Below, piece by piece: positions 1-10,429 of a stretch of DNA of 64,000 nt (positions within the stretch are counted from its first letter, which is position 1; each line of letters opens with the position of its first letter). The stretch lies in assembly GCA_015832175.1 (NCBI GenBank), contig WJXW01000004.1, positions 2,976,001-3,040,000 on the forward strand, in the 5' to 3' direction. The notes under the pieces are model-generated. The model saw only the letters and a list, made by a program, of their open reading frames with translations, searched no databases and was not told the origin of the DNA. Source of the DNA: Paraphaeosphaeria minitans. Its lineage: Eukaryota > Ascomycota > Dothideomycetes > Pleosporales > Didymosphaeriaceae. Made by a program: the position numbers and the translations under genes.

Positions 1-3000
1 TACAGACTTGCAGCAAAGCTCGCCAAGTTTCCTGTACGTGTGTCCCATTCCCTTCATCCAGGGCGTCCATGAGAAAATCGCCATGCAAACCCAGAACCTA
101 CTAAATAGGTAAGACAAGCTTATCACCTCCCATCGATGGTGACTGCGCCTCGTGGGCACGGATAACGCCATACACTGATCCCTGCTTTTGCGAGACCGAC
201 CTTGTGGGCCCAAATGCTCAAACTCCGTTGATGATGAATCCGCTCGCGAGAATTTCAAAGACACTTGTTCCTCAATCGCTCTGACATAGGAAGCGGTGGA
301 ATGAGCGCGGGCGTTTTATGAGCTTCGATGGACGAGTTGCTAAGAGCCAGTCGCATGAGGTCTACCGGAAACACCTGCAGGATGCGGACCGGCACCAAAA
401 CCGGATTGCGGTTTCTTCTTGGAGCTACGATCGTGACGAAGAGTTCAGTCGGCCAATTCAAACGACACTTGGCAGAGGTCCCGTTATCATGATCACGCCT
501 GGCCAGATGGACAGATGACATCGGCGTCTCGCGCCGGACTTCCAGGGGTATCCTACTCCCGCAGCTTTGTCGGTAGGATTTTGACCAGCAAACATTCTCT
601 CGTTTTGTTGGCACAAAAGTGAAGTATCCGCCATGTCCCCTGTAATTTTACAACCTTTTCATTCTTCCCAATATACGACAATATGCGCGTTTCGGTATAG
701 GCGCGACGGTGAGTGCATCCTTGACCTAACATTTCCAGGTCATATCTTTGTCTGACGGCCTATAATTGACGATTGTATGCGTCATCTGCAAGGATATATT
801 GGTTTCTTCCCTACTTCTTGCATGCTTTCATTCCCAGGTCATGTATTTGGTTCCACTCGCCCTCAGCATGCAAGCGACCATTGCCTGAGAAAGATCGCTC
901 TTCGGGACCTTCCCGTTGGCTCTTCTCACGTCAATATCAATCAGCTGCCTTATGGATGAAGGCCTGTGGCTTCAGCACCTGGGTTCGACGAACCCGTGTT
1001 CGGCGCCTAAACTGTAGCAGTGGGATATTGTCGTTCGGTAACCGATTGTGGTTATGTGGGTGTCGAATATTCGACTCGTTCAGACAAGAATAAGTCTGTA
1101 CCGTCTCGGCCATGATCGTTATTCGACGAGGGAACTGGGTCGCCGTGGCGGTCTCCTAAACCCTGTGAAGCATTGCGGGGCCGAAGGCAGGCTTATCGTT
1201 CCGCTGCAGATCGGTCTGTGCAAAAGCTCAGCAGCACCTACAGCTGCTTTTTCAACAGGAGTTACAGTTGGCTCGTCTTGTAGCGGCACAAGACGCTCGG
1301 TCATCCATCGTGTCGAATTCCGGACTAATGGCATTTGGTAATGTTGTACGCATGACACTGAGCTTGTCAATCTACCAGCAATTTGTGTCCGCATGGTTGC
1401 GTGCTGACCGGTGAGCTCGATCGCGCAAAGCTCGACACTTCGCTCCATGAGTGCAGGTAATACGCGGAGCATATCCTAGGTCCGGTCAACCGAATCTGGA
1501 TTCTTGGGCAGATGCTTCGTGCCATTGGCCCTCAGTCGGCGGTTCCGAGGTAGTTGGCGCCAATTTTAGAAGAAAGAACATAGGTGCATCGATCCGAACG
1601 AGGGCTATTGAAGTCACTCAGCTGCTTGTGCAGCCTCATTCGCTCAGTAGAATTAAAGCGGCTTAAAATGCGAACCTCAAGGTGGGTGAAAGAAGGCAAT
1701 AAGGCAAACTTGCAGGAACAGTAGCGGCAAAGGCTGTCCACAAGCCATGGAAATACGCCGCACATCCAGGGCAGGTCAGCCGAACCCTATTCATGGAATT
1801 CTACTTATTGCTGGCCCTTCCCGCAATTCTAAGATAGAAGGTGAGCATAACACGCTCAGGACACACACTGACGAGAAGGAACTTACTCGTTCTCTGTTCT
1901 CCGGATAGGTCGACCGATGTCCGGGATCGTTTCACACCATCCAATCCTCGCTCGCTGCCATTGCCGCCCGACCAGGTCTGCCAGTTTTCCAGTTCGCCTG
2001 GCCACTCATTTATAGTTGGTGCTGGCGAGCAGAGCCGCATAAACATCTCTTCCGCCTTCATTGATGTGCATGCGCCGCAGCTACGTCCATGCCGCCCCAA
2101 ACCGCCACCTTGCGACGACATCCGCTCTCGGTACTCGACGGTCACCAACCGAGCATTTGAGATGCAGTGCGAGGCAGCTCTTGCATGTCAACCACGACCT
2201 GCCTCTGTCGGACACCTGATATATCCACCTAGACAAAACAAACAGACTAATATTCGCGATGGATGCAACGAGTAAACGATCCAGATACTCAGGAATCTTT
2301 CCGTTCTTTCATGCCGTTCGGCATGCGTTAGGCTGCGACCGACTATTCGCCAACGGCAACATCGAGTAGGCGCTCCGTTAGCACAAGGTCCCACCCGAAC
2401 GCACCTTGCGGAGGCGCTATCGACCTGCTGCTGGTTGGTCCACGCAAGCAGTGGTTGCATGCAGTCAAATCATTGCCGCTGGAGATGACCGGTCGGTTTA
2501 CCGCATTCATTCCGTGATTGCAGCTGACATAGATACAGCTGCGGAGAGCTTTGGCTCATCTACGACGTGGCACAGCAAAGCTATAGAAGGGATGCTTACA
2601 CAACAGTGCTTGCGGGCACTCTAGGCAACATGCTAGGTGACGAGAACTGCTCGCTACCAAACAGATGATGATGATAACAAACAAAGTGGCTAGCAGCTAC
2701 ATAGTAACGAGCTCAAGCAAGACGCCAAAAGACACGGCAATACTCGTTCCCGCAGCGGGGTAATGGAAGCGTCGCCGGGATGTTGCTCCACTTCTGCAGC
2801 CGAAAAGGAATATGGCCGCGCCCTCACCCATCCGCGCGTCAGACCTTATCTGCGGCTTGATCTAGCCTCAATCACACCACGGCTACGCGGGGTCGTCTGA
2901 TCAAAGCGAAGGGATACTTCCCTGCCCGCAATAGATGCAGCAGAGCCGCATCTTGAGTGGTGAAGGATAAAGGACTGGCGGAAGTGGGCAAAGATGGCCA

Positions 3001-5121
3001 CGACAAGCGAAGTGCGCTTTGGGAAAGCCTACCGCTAAGACCTTGTCCCGAGACACCCTGCAGGGAGACCAAACGTCATTGACCATGTCGGTTAGTATGT
3101 CCTTGGTCGCTCCCGACGGATTGAGCTGACCTCTCGTCCTTCAAGCCACACTTCCTCTTTCGAATCGACGAGGTATGCGAGAATCCACATGCCCTTGCAG
3201 TGTATGATAGGAACGGAATATGGAATCCTTCAACCGAGCGTGGCGGGAACGAACGTCTGAACGGTGCCGGTGCAACTGGCATGTGGTGGTACTGCAACGG
3301 TCAAGGCATACAGCGCTTGAACATCACTGCGCCGCCTCAAGAATCGTCGCACTTCCAGACTTTCTCTGTCTTCTACTGCGATGCATTTGGGTTTTGGGTA
3401 TTACGAGGAGATGCGACCAGTCCACCTGCTGCAGAAGCGTGGCATCCACTATCATTTGACTGGGAGGATGATTACTCTGCATATCTGACCAACGCTGGAC
3501 AACACCATACGCTGAGGGTACAACGGGGTGATCAAACATGGCCTCAAATGCTCCTACCAACCACGAATCAAGCCCGGCCTGTAACAACACATCAGACGTA
3601 CGGTGGTCTGAAGGGTGATCTTGCCATTTTCCTGGCTTTGATTGCCTTGTCCATGGATCGACCAAATTTGCCGTACATGCTGCCGCGTATGTTTTCCCAA
3701 GGCGCTTGGGCAATACATCAAGGTTCTCATGGCCGTGAGTAGTATCATGTCCTATTCTCCAAACTTCCATTCACTGATATTATTAGGGTTGAACCAAAGG
3801 GGCGTGGTCGTCTACGTTTACACTGTTCCCCCGTCATGGGACACCAAGTCCTCGGCAAAAGAGCTTAAACGTTACCAAGAGGGTGTTTATGGAAAGTACT
3901 ATCATTAAGACTACGCTGCCGTCGGCGTTGACAATATCGGCCCCTGCCAAGACCTGCGGGACGAACCGTCTGCGTGTCCGCGAACCGGTGTTCGTTGCCT
4001 GTTTGCCTTGCCGACCCAAACCGCAGTTTCTCGTTTCGACCCCCGCACGACCATTCCATGCCGGCAGCCGATACGACACCCGGTTGGGGCATGCAAACCG
4101 AATTCGCACAACTCTGGTTCACGCTTGATACGACCGCAACGATACTTCTTCTTCTTCTTCTTCATTACTCAAGCGTCTATTCATTTGAATCTCTGTCTCT
4201 CCGGGCTCGACGGCTCCCTTGTCTCGTCCTTTTTCCAGCCTATATACGTTGTCCCGCTCTTAGCAACTACTCTGCTCATCATCAGAGAGCCGCTTTCCAC
4301 CCTTTCGACCCATCCGGTGTCCTTTCTCCGCTCAATACATGTTCCATCCACCGTGGACTGGCCATCCTAAACTCGATCCCATCTCCTTCCTGACGACCTT
4401 ACGAATAGCGATGCGTGGATCTTGATTGGAATGGTGGACGTTGGATGTCTTGGCTCGGAAACGGGGACCACCTGCCAGGATAACAGCTTCGCTTCTACAG
4501 TACCCAGCAATACATTAGTTATGAATTTAATCTAACCTTGTTTTTTTGTTCAACGATGTTTTGGGTTCGAGTTCCAGAAAGCGCAATCGATGCCTTTTGC
4601 AGGCCTCACGCGGAACCTCTAGACTACCAGGTCTCGGTGCCTTGGACAAGCATACGTGTAGTAACGCTTACTGCGAAATCTTCTCTCTTTCTATTTTCTT
4701 TCTATTTTCTTTCTTTTCTATTTCGTCTTTCAGAGTTACTTTCTGCATCCCACCGCGGCTTGCAAAAGCTCTACTCTACTCTACGTCTAGGCTGCCCAAA
4801 CCCAGGTAGTTGGTGTGTAGTGAGCGCACGTGCCAAGTAGTAGGTGGGTGGCTGTGGGATGAGTTGGGCATCGAGTATGGTGATCTGATCACCATGACCG
4901 AGATCTGGTTTCTTTGATATCTGCGTAGGTCTCTTCGGATGGCGTGAATACAGGATCCCAACGCAAGGGTTCCGTCGAACCCGCATGATGAAGATTTAAA
5001 CCCCCCGTGACGCCGCCCAATGCTGATCTATCCAGCGGCATATTGAAAAAACACACTGTACAGTATATAGTACAAATATCGTGGCCCATGCACCCGTCCA
5101 TCGATGTCTCACTCCCCCGTG
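1..5121. other. gene-poor region, no recognisable gene
   Basis: No open frame here resembles a protein I know, and all are short and interrupted. The longest continuous frame (3200-3742, +, about 180 codons) has a fairly protein-like composition, with several Trp and aromatic residues. It lacks a recognisable motif and is overlapped by an equally long antisense frame, so I do not call it a gene. Small low-complexity tracts are a (CTT)n run near 4146-4164 and a pyrimidine-rich stretch at about 4681-4735. Position 1 may cut a gene that lies mostly to the left. Confidence 0.5.
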
Positions 5122-6145
5122 TCAAACCGCTCCTTCGGAAGGCATAGTCGAAGCATCCTTTGCCCCCTCTACGCAATCGGCCGACTCCGCTCGTCTTCGG
5201 GCATTCTCTGCGCGCTGATTAGCCTTCACTCCCTCCGCCCTCATCCTCCACATATACTCCAGCCTCCCCTCCCCGTCCGCCCGCTCACTCACCATATAAG
5301 CGTCAATCGCCGCGCTGAATACGGCAAAGCCCGCACACCCCACCGCGGCCGCCTGCGGCCCTGCGTTCCGCGCTAGCACACCCCCCGTCAGACACCCGGC
5401 CGCGACACCATTGTACAGGTCGTTCTTGGCCCGGAGCCCTTCGATCGCGCACTCGGTCCCGCTGAAGATGGCGCCCACTTTGGCGAAGTTTTTACCCGAG
5501 GAGATGGAGCTGCGGTACATGTCGCGGAGACCGTGTTTGAGCTGTTGGCGCAGGGGCAGGTCCGTGAGAGGAACGCTGCCGGTGGGTGTCTGGACCATTT
5601 GGCCGGCGAACGAGGGGTGTGTGATGGTTGTGGAGGCGGTGGAGGTTGCGGTTGAGGAGGCGGCTGAAGCGGGGGCGGGCGTGGGTGTAGGCGTGGGCGT
5701 GGGTTTTGCGCCTGCAACGGCGGCCGAGGTTGCGTTTGTTGTTGTTGTTACTGCCGCCGCTGCTGCGGGGGCGGGCGCGTTAGGAACTGCAAGGGGCTGC
5801 GACATGGGCGTGTCGTAACGCATCTGGAGCAGGTGTTAGCATGCTGTTCTGTTCCACGGGGGTCTGCGCTGCATTTCCTCCAAGCCAGGACTGGAGATGG
5901 GCTACTCACCGACGACATGAACAGTCCGAACATCGCACCCAAGCCTCCACCCATAACACCCGCCATGACCGTCTTCCCTACGCAGCTCTCCATCGATGCT
6001 TGCATCTACACTTGCATTAGCACCCAGCCTTTCGAGATCCTGCCGCCTTCCGTCTTCTGCTGTGGGCCCATACCATCTTCACCATCTGCGCCTCCTGCTC
6101 CGACATGCCCGCGTTGGGGTTCATCCCTGGTGGTGTAAAAGACAT
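5122..6145 (-). CDS. tim22: Tim22, mitochondrial inner-membrane carrier translocase channel subunit
   Basis: Three exons: 6145-6074, 6005-5910 and 5823-5122. All introns are phase 0 with GT..AG ends, and the product is 289 aa. Tim22 is the membrane core of the TIM22 complex, which inserts carrier proteins and other multi-span substrates into the inner mitochondrial membrane. Exon 1 carries the family N terminus [12 protein letters not shown]. Exon 2 carries MESC and the first glycine-rich membrane segment. Exon 3 starts MRYDTP and carries GTEC (Cys about 181) and the remaining Tim17/22/23-family segments with small-residue packing. The two Cys, in MESC (about residue 32) and GTEC, match those that form the intramolecular disulfide known in yeast Tim22. 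Yeast Tim22 is about 207 aa. The extra length here is an Ala/Thr/Pro-rich insert at about residues 67-130, between the first segment and the rest of the domain, plus a charged C-terminal tail. The start at 6145 gives the expected N terminus. Confidence 0.92.
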
Positions 6146-6707
6146 GGTGTATGTGTGGAAGGAAGGTGTGGGTGGGGGTGTTGCACGCGACGGGATAAGT
6201 TGCGATGCGATGCGGCCTTGAGAATGGAACTTTTGCGGAGAAGGCGCGGAGGACGGGAGGTGCCGGATGGGGCTTGGCGCCGTCGGGCGCGTTAGGACGG
6301 CCCCGGTTTCACTTGAGCAGTGATGCGGATGCAAAGTCGTGAGTTCTCGATGTTAACAGATTAGTTTCATGGTCACTGGTTCCACGATAGATTGATTGTT
6401 CTGCAATACGGCAGTTTAGAAACTCGGTGCTAGCTTATCTGCACAGCTTATGGTGTATACAAATCCTACGACCATCATGACTACCATTCCACAGCATCAA
6501 CGCCGAATATTGCTACCTGTTCCCATATAAAAAAACAAATCTCCGTCTCTAACTTGCACCAGACAATTGTCCCGCTTGCACCAATCCGCCTTCTTAAATC
6601 TCTTTGAGTAAATGATTAGAATAAGACAAAAGACATTTCGTCTAGACGTTGCGTCTAATGGCATTAATCATAAGGTATATGGCTTGCCGTAGCTCATCAA
6701 TAGATCA

Positions 6708-8396
6708 TCACGCAAAATCCGAAGGAGACACTGATCGGCCAACGTAATCACCGCTGGCGTGGTTGAAGTCCCTCGACTCCGGAGGAGGCGTGAGGTTCTT
6801 CTCCCATTCCTTCATCAAGTGTGAAGCTGTGCGCTTCAATTGCGAAGGCGACAGCTTGCTGAGCTCGGGCCAAGGAATGGAGTTGCGCTTGGAGTCGCGA
6901 CGCGAAGACTCCTCGACAGAGCTGGACGCTGTGTGAGTGGAGGCTTTGGAGTCATGGCGTTGCGAGTGGTACCTGGTGCTTGTCCTTGAGCTACCCTGTC
7001 CAGACACAGGTGAGGAAGGACCTTCCGACTCATCCGAGCTGTTGCTGTCGCCCGATACCTTGGCAGCGTGAACGTGGTTGTCGCTTGGTGTTTCCCAGCT
7101 ATCCCAGCTATCGAAGTCGTCGGCCTGGTCTGTGGTTTGCTTTTGGGGGGCCCGCATTTGCTTGAGAGCGTGAGTTTTCTTGTGCGTCGGCGAGGCCTTG
7201 GGCTCAGACAGACCATGCTCCTTCCAGAACTCATCTCCGATATCCACCTTGGACGGGACCGACTTCTTTGAGCTGCTTGCTCGGTTCAACGTGGGCCGGT
7301 TCTCGGACGCTTTGCGCGTACCCTTGGTGGCGGCATCCCCAATTTTTCCAGGAGCGGAGCCCTCTGCAGCGTTGATAGCGTCATCACCAACCGTGGCTTG
7401 CCGAATGTCTTCGATGAAGGTGAAGAATCCGTCTTTAAAGTCATTGGCCATCTGCTTGCCGGTGCGGAGGAGGGCTTCGCGCTGTATGTTTGAGAGTCCA
7501 CCGAGATCGTAGCGTTCGCCATTGACAGTGTTGGCTATTTGGTTGGCGATGTCGGGCGAGGTTGAGTGACGACTAAGTATGGCTGGGCGTTGGAGGCTGG
7601 TGGTGCTGGTGGACGTGGCGGGAGTAGGTGGGTCATCGTTCCGCATATCGAGCGGCTGGGGAAACGACGGCGTGTAATTCTTATCAGGCGACAACAGCGA
7701 CAAGGTGCGCAGATGCCTTGAGCCGCTGAAAAGCTTGCCGCCGCGCTGGGTTGTTCTGGCGCTCAATAGGGCTTTGCGACGTTCCATCTCCTTGTGCATC
7801 CACAAGGAAGAGCCGTTTTGGTCGTCTTGGTCGGAGCCATGATTGGCGAGCGAGGTATTCAGCGGCTGCAGCTTGGTGACCTTGCGCAGGTCGTTCCGTA
7901 CCTTGACGGCTTCCTGGGTTGCGTAGTGCTTCTTGAGGGTCTTGAGATGCTGCTCGGCCTTGGTAAGCTCTTCCTTGAGCTCGAGGACGTAGCGCTCCTG
8001 GGCGGCGATGATGTTGAGGATGTTTGTTTCGGCACAAGTGGAGTCGGGCGAAGGGACGGGTGAGGGCGACGGCGCGGCGATCCAGGATTGTGGGCGTGAG
8101 CGCGGTGAGGGAATGGCTGGGGAACTGCTGCCGGCAGCAGCTGGCTGGATGGGAAATTGCAGGGAGAGGCGCTTTCCCTGGCGAACAATGTCGGCGTGCG
8201 ACATGGAGCGAGCGTGAGAATGCATGTCGGGGGTGGGCGACGGGAGAGAGAGGGTGCTGGAGGTCGACGCAGGGCGAGATGTTTGTTGAGAGGCTGCGAC
8301 GGTGGAAGTGGACGCGGCCCCTGAGGCCCGTTCTTTGTCGTCCGGGGTGCTCGACCGTTTCCGAGATGAGGCGGGCTTGTGCTGTGCGCGGTCCAT
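6708..8396 (-). CDS. DUF4048-type fungal protein of unknown function
   Basis: Single exon, 562 aa from the ATG at 8396 (MDRAQHKPASSRKRSS). The frame stays open another 88 codons upstream, to 8660. That stretch is a poor protein and is probably 5' leader, though a longer N terminus cannot be excluded. The protein is mostly Ser/Thr/Pro-rich and predicted disordered. An early short motif (KRLSLQFPI) is followed by a heptad-like helical segment (LNIIAAQERYVLELKEELTKAEQHLK) with the look of the fungal DUF4048 family. A second conserved-looking block, GERYDLGGLSNIQREALLRTGKQ then DGFFTFIEDIRQATVGDDAI, resembles an amphipathic region. No catalytic motif or signal peptide is visible. The role is unknown. 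The family name is from memory and should be treated as probable. Confidence 0.75.
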   Translation of the reverse strand: MDRAQHKPASSRKRSSTPDDKERASGAASTSTVAASQQTSRPASTSSTLSLPSPTPDMHSHARSMSHADIVRQGKRLSLQFPIQPAAAGSSSPAIPSPRSRPQSWIAAPSPSPVPSPDSTCAETNILNIIAAQERYVLELKEELTKAEQHLKTLKKHYATQEAVKVRNDLRKVTKLQPLNTSLANHGSDQDDQNGSSLWMHKEMERRKALLSARTTQRGGKLFSGSRHLRTLSLLSPDKNYTPSFPQPLDMRNDDPPTPATSTSTTSLQRPAILSRHSTSPDIANQIANTVNGERYDLGGLSNIQREALLRTGKQMANDFKDGFFTFIEDIRQATVGDDAINAAEGSAPGKIGDAATKGTRKASENRPTLNRASSSKKSVPSKVDIGDEFWKEHGLSEPKASPTHKKTHALKQMRAPQKQTTDQADDFDSWDSWETPSDNHVHAAKVSGDSNSSDESEGPSSPVSGQGSSRTSTRYHSQRHDSKASTHTASSSVEESSRRDSKRNSIPWPELSKLSPSQLKRTASHLMKEWEKNLTPPPESRDFNHASGDYVGRSVSPSDFA

Positions 8397-8914
8397 GACG
8401 TCTGCTCCTCCTAGATAGAAGATGTTGTGGGCGGCAATGGTGATAGCATGACCTTTGGCGAGGCGACAGGTCAAGTGTGCGAGGCGAAGGTGCGAAGAGA
8501 GACGGCGGAGGATGACGCTGTAGCGGTGGCTGGACTCTGTGAGCTCGAAATGAAGGGCCAAGAGGGCAGCAGGCAGGCCAATCAGGCGCAGGAGGAATCC
8601 ACTCTTCAACCACGAATACAACCACGCTTTCAGCAACGCAGGGCTTGCTGAGTTTCCCATGCCAGAACCATGGGCGCAGGCATTCTTCGAGGAGGAGGAG
8701 GGGGAGGGGAATGGGAATGGGAGGGATATGCGTCACACGGCCGAGGTCGATGGGGGGACTTTTGTGTGTCTGCCGGGTGCCCACGTTCACACGCGTGCAC
8801 GAGCGCCAGCGTCCAAACAAAGCGAGGCCAATTTGCATTCCCTGCAGGTCCACCATTAGCTTGCAGCTGACCTCGCGGTGCCTGGCGCAAGTGCCAGGGC
8901 GGTGTACATTGTTT

Positions 8915-9160
8915 AAGGAGGCGGTGGCAAGGCGTGTTTAAGGAGACGGTCGCAATAGGTGTTTAGACAGTCGCAAGGTGTGTTTTACAGGGACAGTCAA
9001 AACGCGTGTTTCGACGGTCGCAAGGTGTTGTTTACAGAGACAGTCGCAAGGTGTGTCTACAGGGACAGTTGTAAAGGCTATTTACAGAGACAGTTGTAAA
9101 GGCTATTTACAGAGACAGTTGTGAAGTGTGTTTAGACAGTCGCAATCTGTGTTTTGTACA
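8915..9160. repeat. degenerate tandem array, about 30-bp units with core ACAGNGACAGT
   Basis: Successive copies share the pattern GTTTACAGAGACAGTYGYAAGGTGTG with drift. Examples start near 8983, 9038, 9057, 9080 and 9110, and two adjacent copies at about 9070-9122 are almost identical. Some copies have lost the ACAGAG half (for example TTTAGACAGTCGCAA). The array lies between the DUF4048 gene and the kinase gene and contains no convincing ORF. Confidence 0.7.
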
Positions 9161-9410
9161 GACACCTGGAACAGATCGGCAGGAGTCGCGCAGCTGACAG
9201 CCGGCCAGACGAGTGAAAGACGGGTTAACTGATGTAGCCGTGCTGTGTATTGGGCAGTGCACGAGAGACGCCTTGTTGTGTACACTGGTTCGAATCCAGA
9301 CTCCAGGAACCCATGGATTAGGAGTCCAGGCCATGGTGGAGATGCAAGAAGCTGCCCACTTTCTCAAGTATCTACTGTGCACAGTGTACAAGGCGGCGAG
9401 CCTCCATCTA

Positions 9411-9826
9411 CATGATTGGCTGTTGCTACGAGCTTCCATCCACATGATTGGCCAGAGCGCGTCTGTTAATCTTCCCTCCACATGATTGGCCAGAGCGCGT
9501 CTGTTAGCACCTTCCATCCACATGATTGGCCAGAGAACGTGCTGCCAGGATCCTCCATCTACATGATTGGCCAGAGAACGTCCTGCCAGGACCTCCTGTC
9601 TATATAATCAGCTAGAGAACGTGCTGCTAGGACCTTTATTTACATGATTGGTCGTTGCTACAGCCTTCCAGGCACATGATTGGCCAGCGGAGTTGCTGCC
9701 AGGACCCCCCATCCGCATGATTGGCCGGAGAGCATGCTGCCAGGACCTTCCATCCACACGATTGGCCAGAGCGCGTGCTGTCACGACCATCCATCGACAT
9801 GATTGGCCAGAGCGCGTGTTGTTCCA
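9411..9826. repeat. 41-bp minisatellite, about 11 copies, each with CATGATTGGCCAGAG
   Basis: Copies of CATGATTGGCCAGAG begin near 9411, 9443, 9481, 9521, 9562, 9603, 9643, 9674, 9716, 9757 and 9798. Most spacings are 40-42 bp, and three are shortened (32, 38 and 31 bp). The other half of the unit reads like GTGCTGCCAGGACCTTCCATC. Almost every copy keeps ATTGG, which is a CCAAT box on the minus strand. The 9603 copy is diverged (TATATAATCAGCTAG). The array sits in the intergenic gap about 0.6 kb before the SepM-like kinase and about 1 kb from the DUF4048 start. Confidence 0.88.
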
Positions 9827-10429
9827 TGTTTACCGCCGCTGCTTCACCGAGACCGGCGCATCCCCCATCACGATGACGCTCCAATTGTCCGGGCGACTGG
9901 AGATGGACATGGCCGCCCTCGTTCTTGCGGAGAACGGAACGGACCTGCACTGCCTTGTGCAGGGCTTCCGGTGACTGCATGCAGCAGCTGCAGCAACTCT
10001 CTTGGTAGCCGCATGCCATCCCGTCTTAGTACCTACCGCACCGGAGGCCCGCCCAACACTGGGAATTGAACCTGCAAGCTGTTGCATCTCATCGTCGCGC
10101 GACTGCTGATCACCCACGCCTCACGCCGCCTCGTGCGCGCTCGCCGCCTCGACTCGCCCATAGACGTCAAAGCGGGCGGCGTGTGCGTTTGTTGATGGGC
10201 CCCGCGTGTTGCCTGGGAGACGGATCGCCCGGCCCTGACCAACCCCAGCTCATATCCATAACCGTCCCCAGCGTCGCACCAGACGGCCATCCTCACCACA
10301 ATCCTATTTCTATCCGCCCGCACTGTTCCACGGCGACCGCCGTCCCTCTCCGACCTGGAAGCCATCGTCGCGTCAATCACCCATCGAGCGACCGCCTCAT
10401 CCGCAATTACCTCCATCTCACCCGCCGCA

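Noticed and set aside
3200..3742. 180-codon plus-strand frame rich in Trp and aromatic residues
   Set aside because: No recognised motif, no splice-compatible neighbours, and an antisense frame of similar size overlaps it. It could be a gene fragment but cannot be supported.
7684..8856. 390-codon minus frame overlapping the DUF4048 gene
   Set aside because: Arg/His/Pro/Ser-rich composition typical of an out-of-frame shadow of a GC-rich coding region.
9282..9300. Perfect tRNA-type B box (GGTTCGAATCC) on the plus strand
   Set aside because: No acceptor stem, A box or anticodon arm can be built in the 75 bp upstream, so there is no tRNA. A tRNA-derived SINE fragment is possible but has no other support.
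10050..10125. tRNA-like T-arm on the minus strand (GGTTCAATTCCC) just upstream of the kinase gene
   Set aside because: The T stem does not pair over five bases and no cloverleaf closes. A tRNA scan would settle it.
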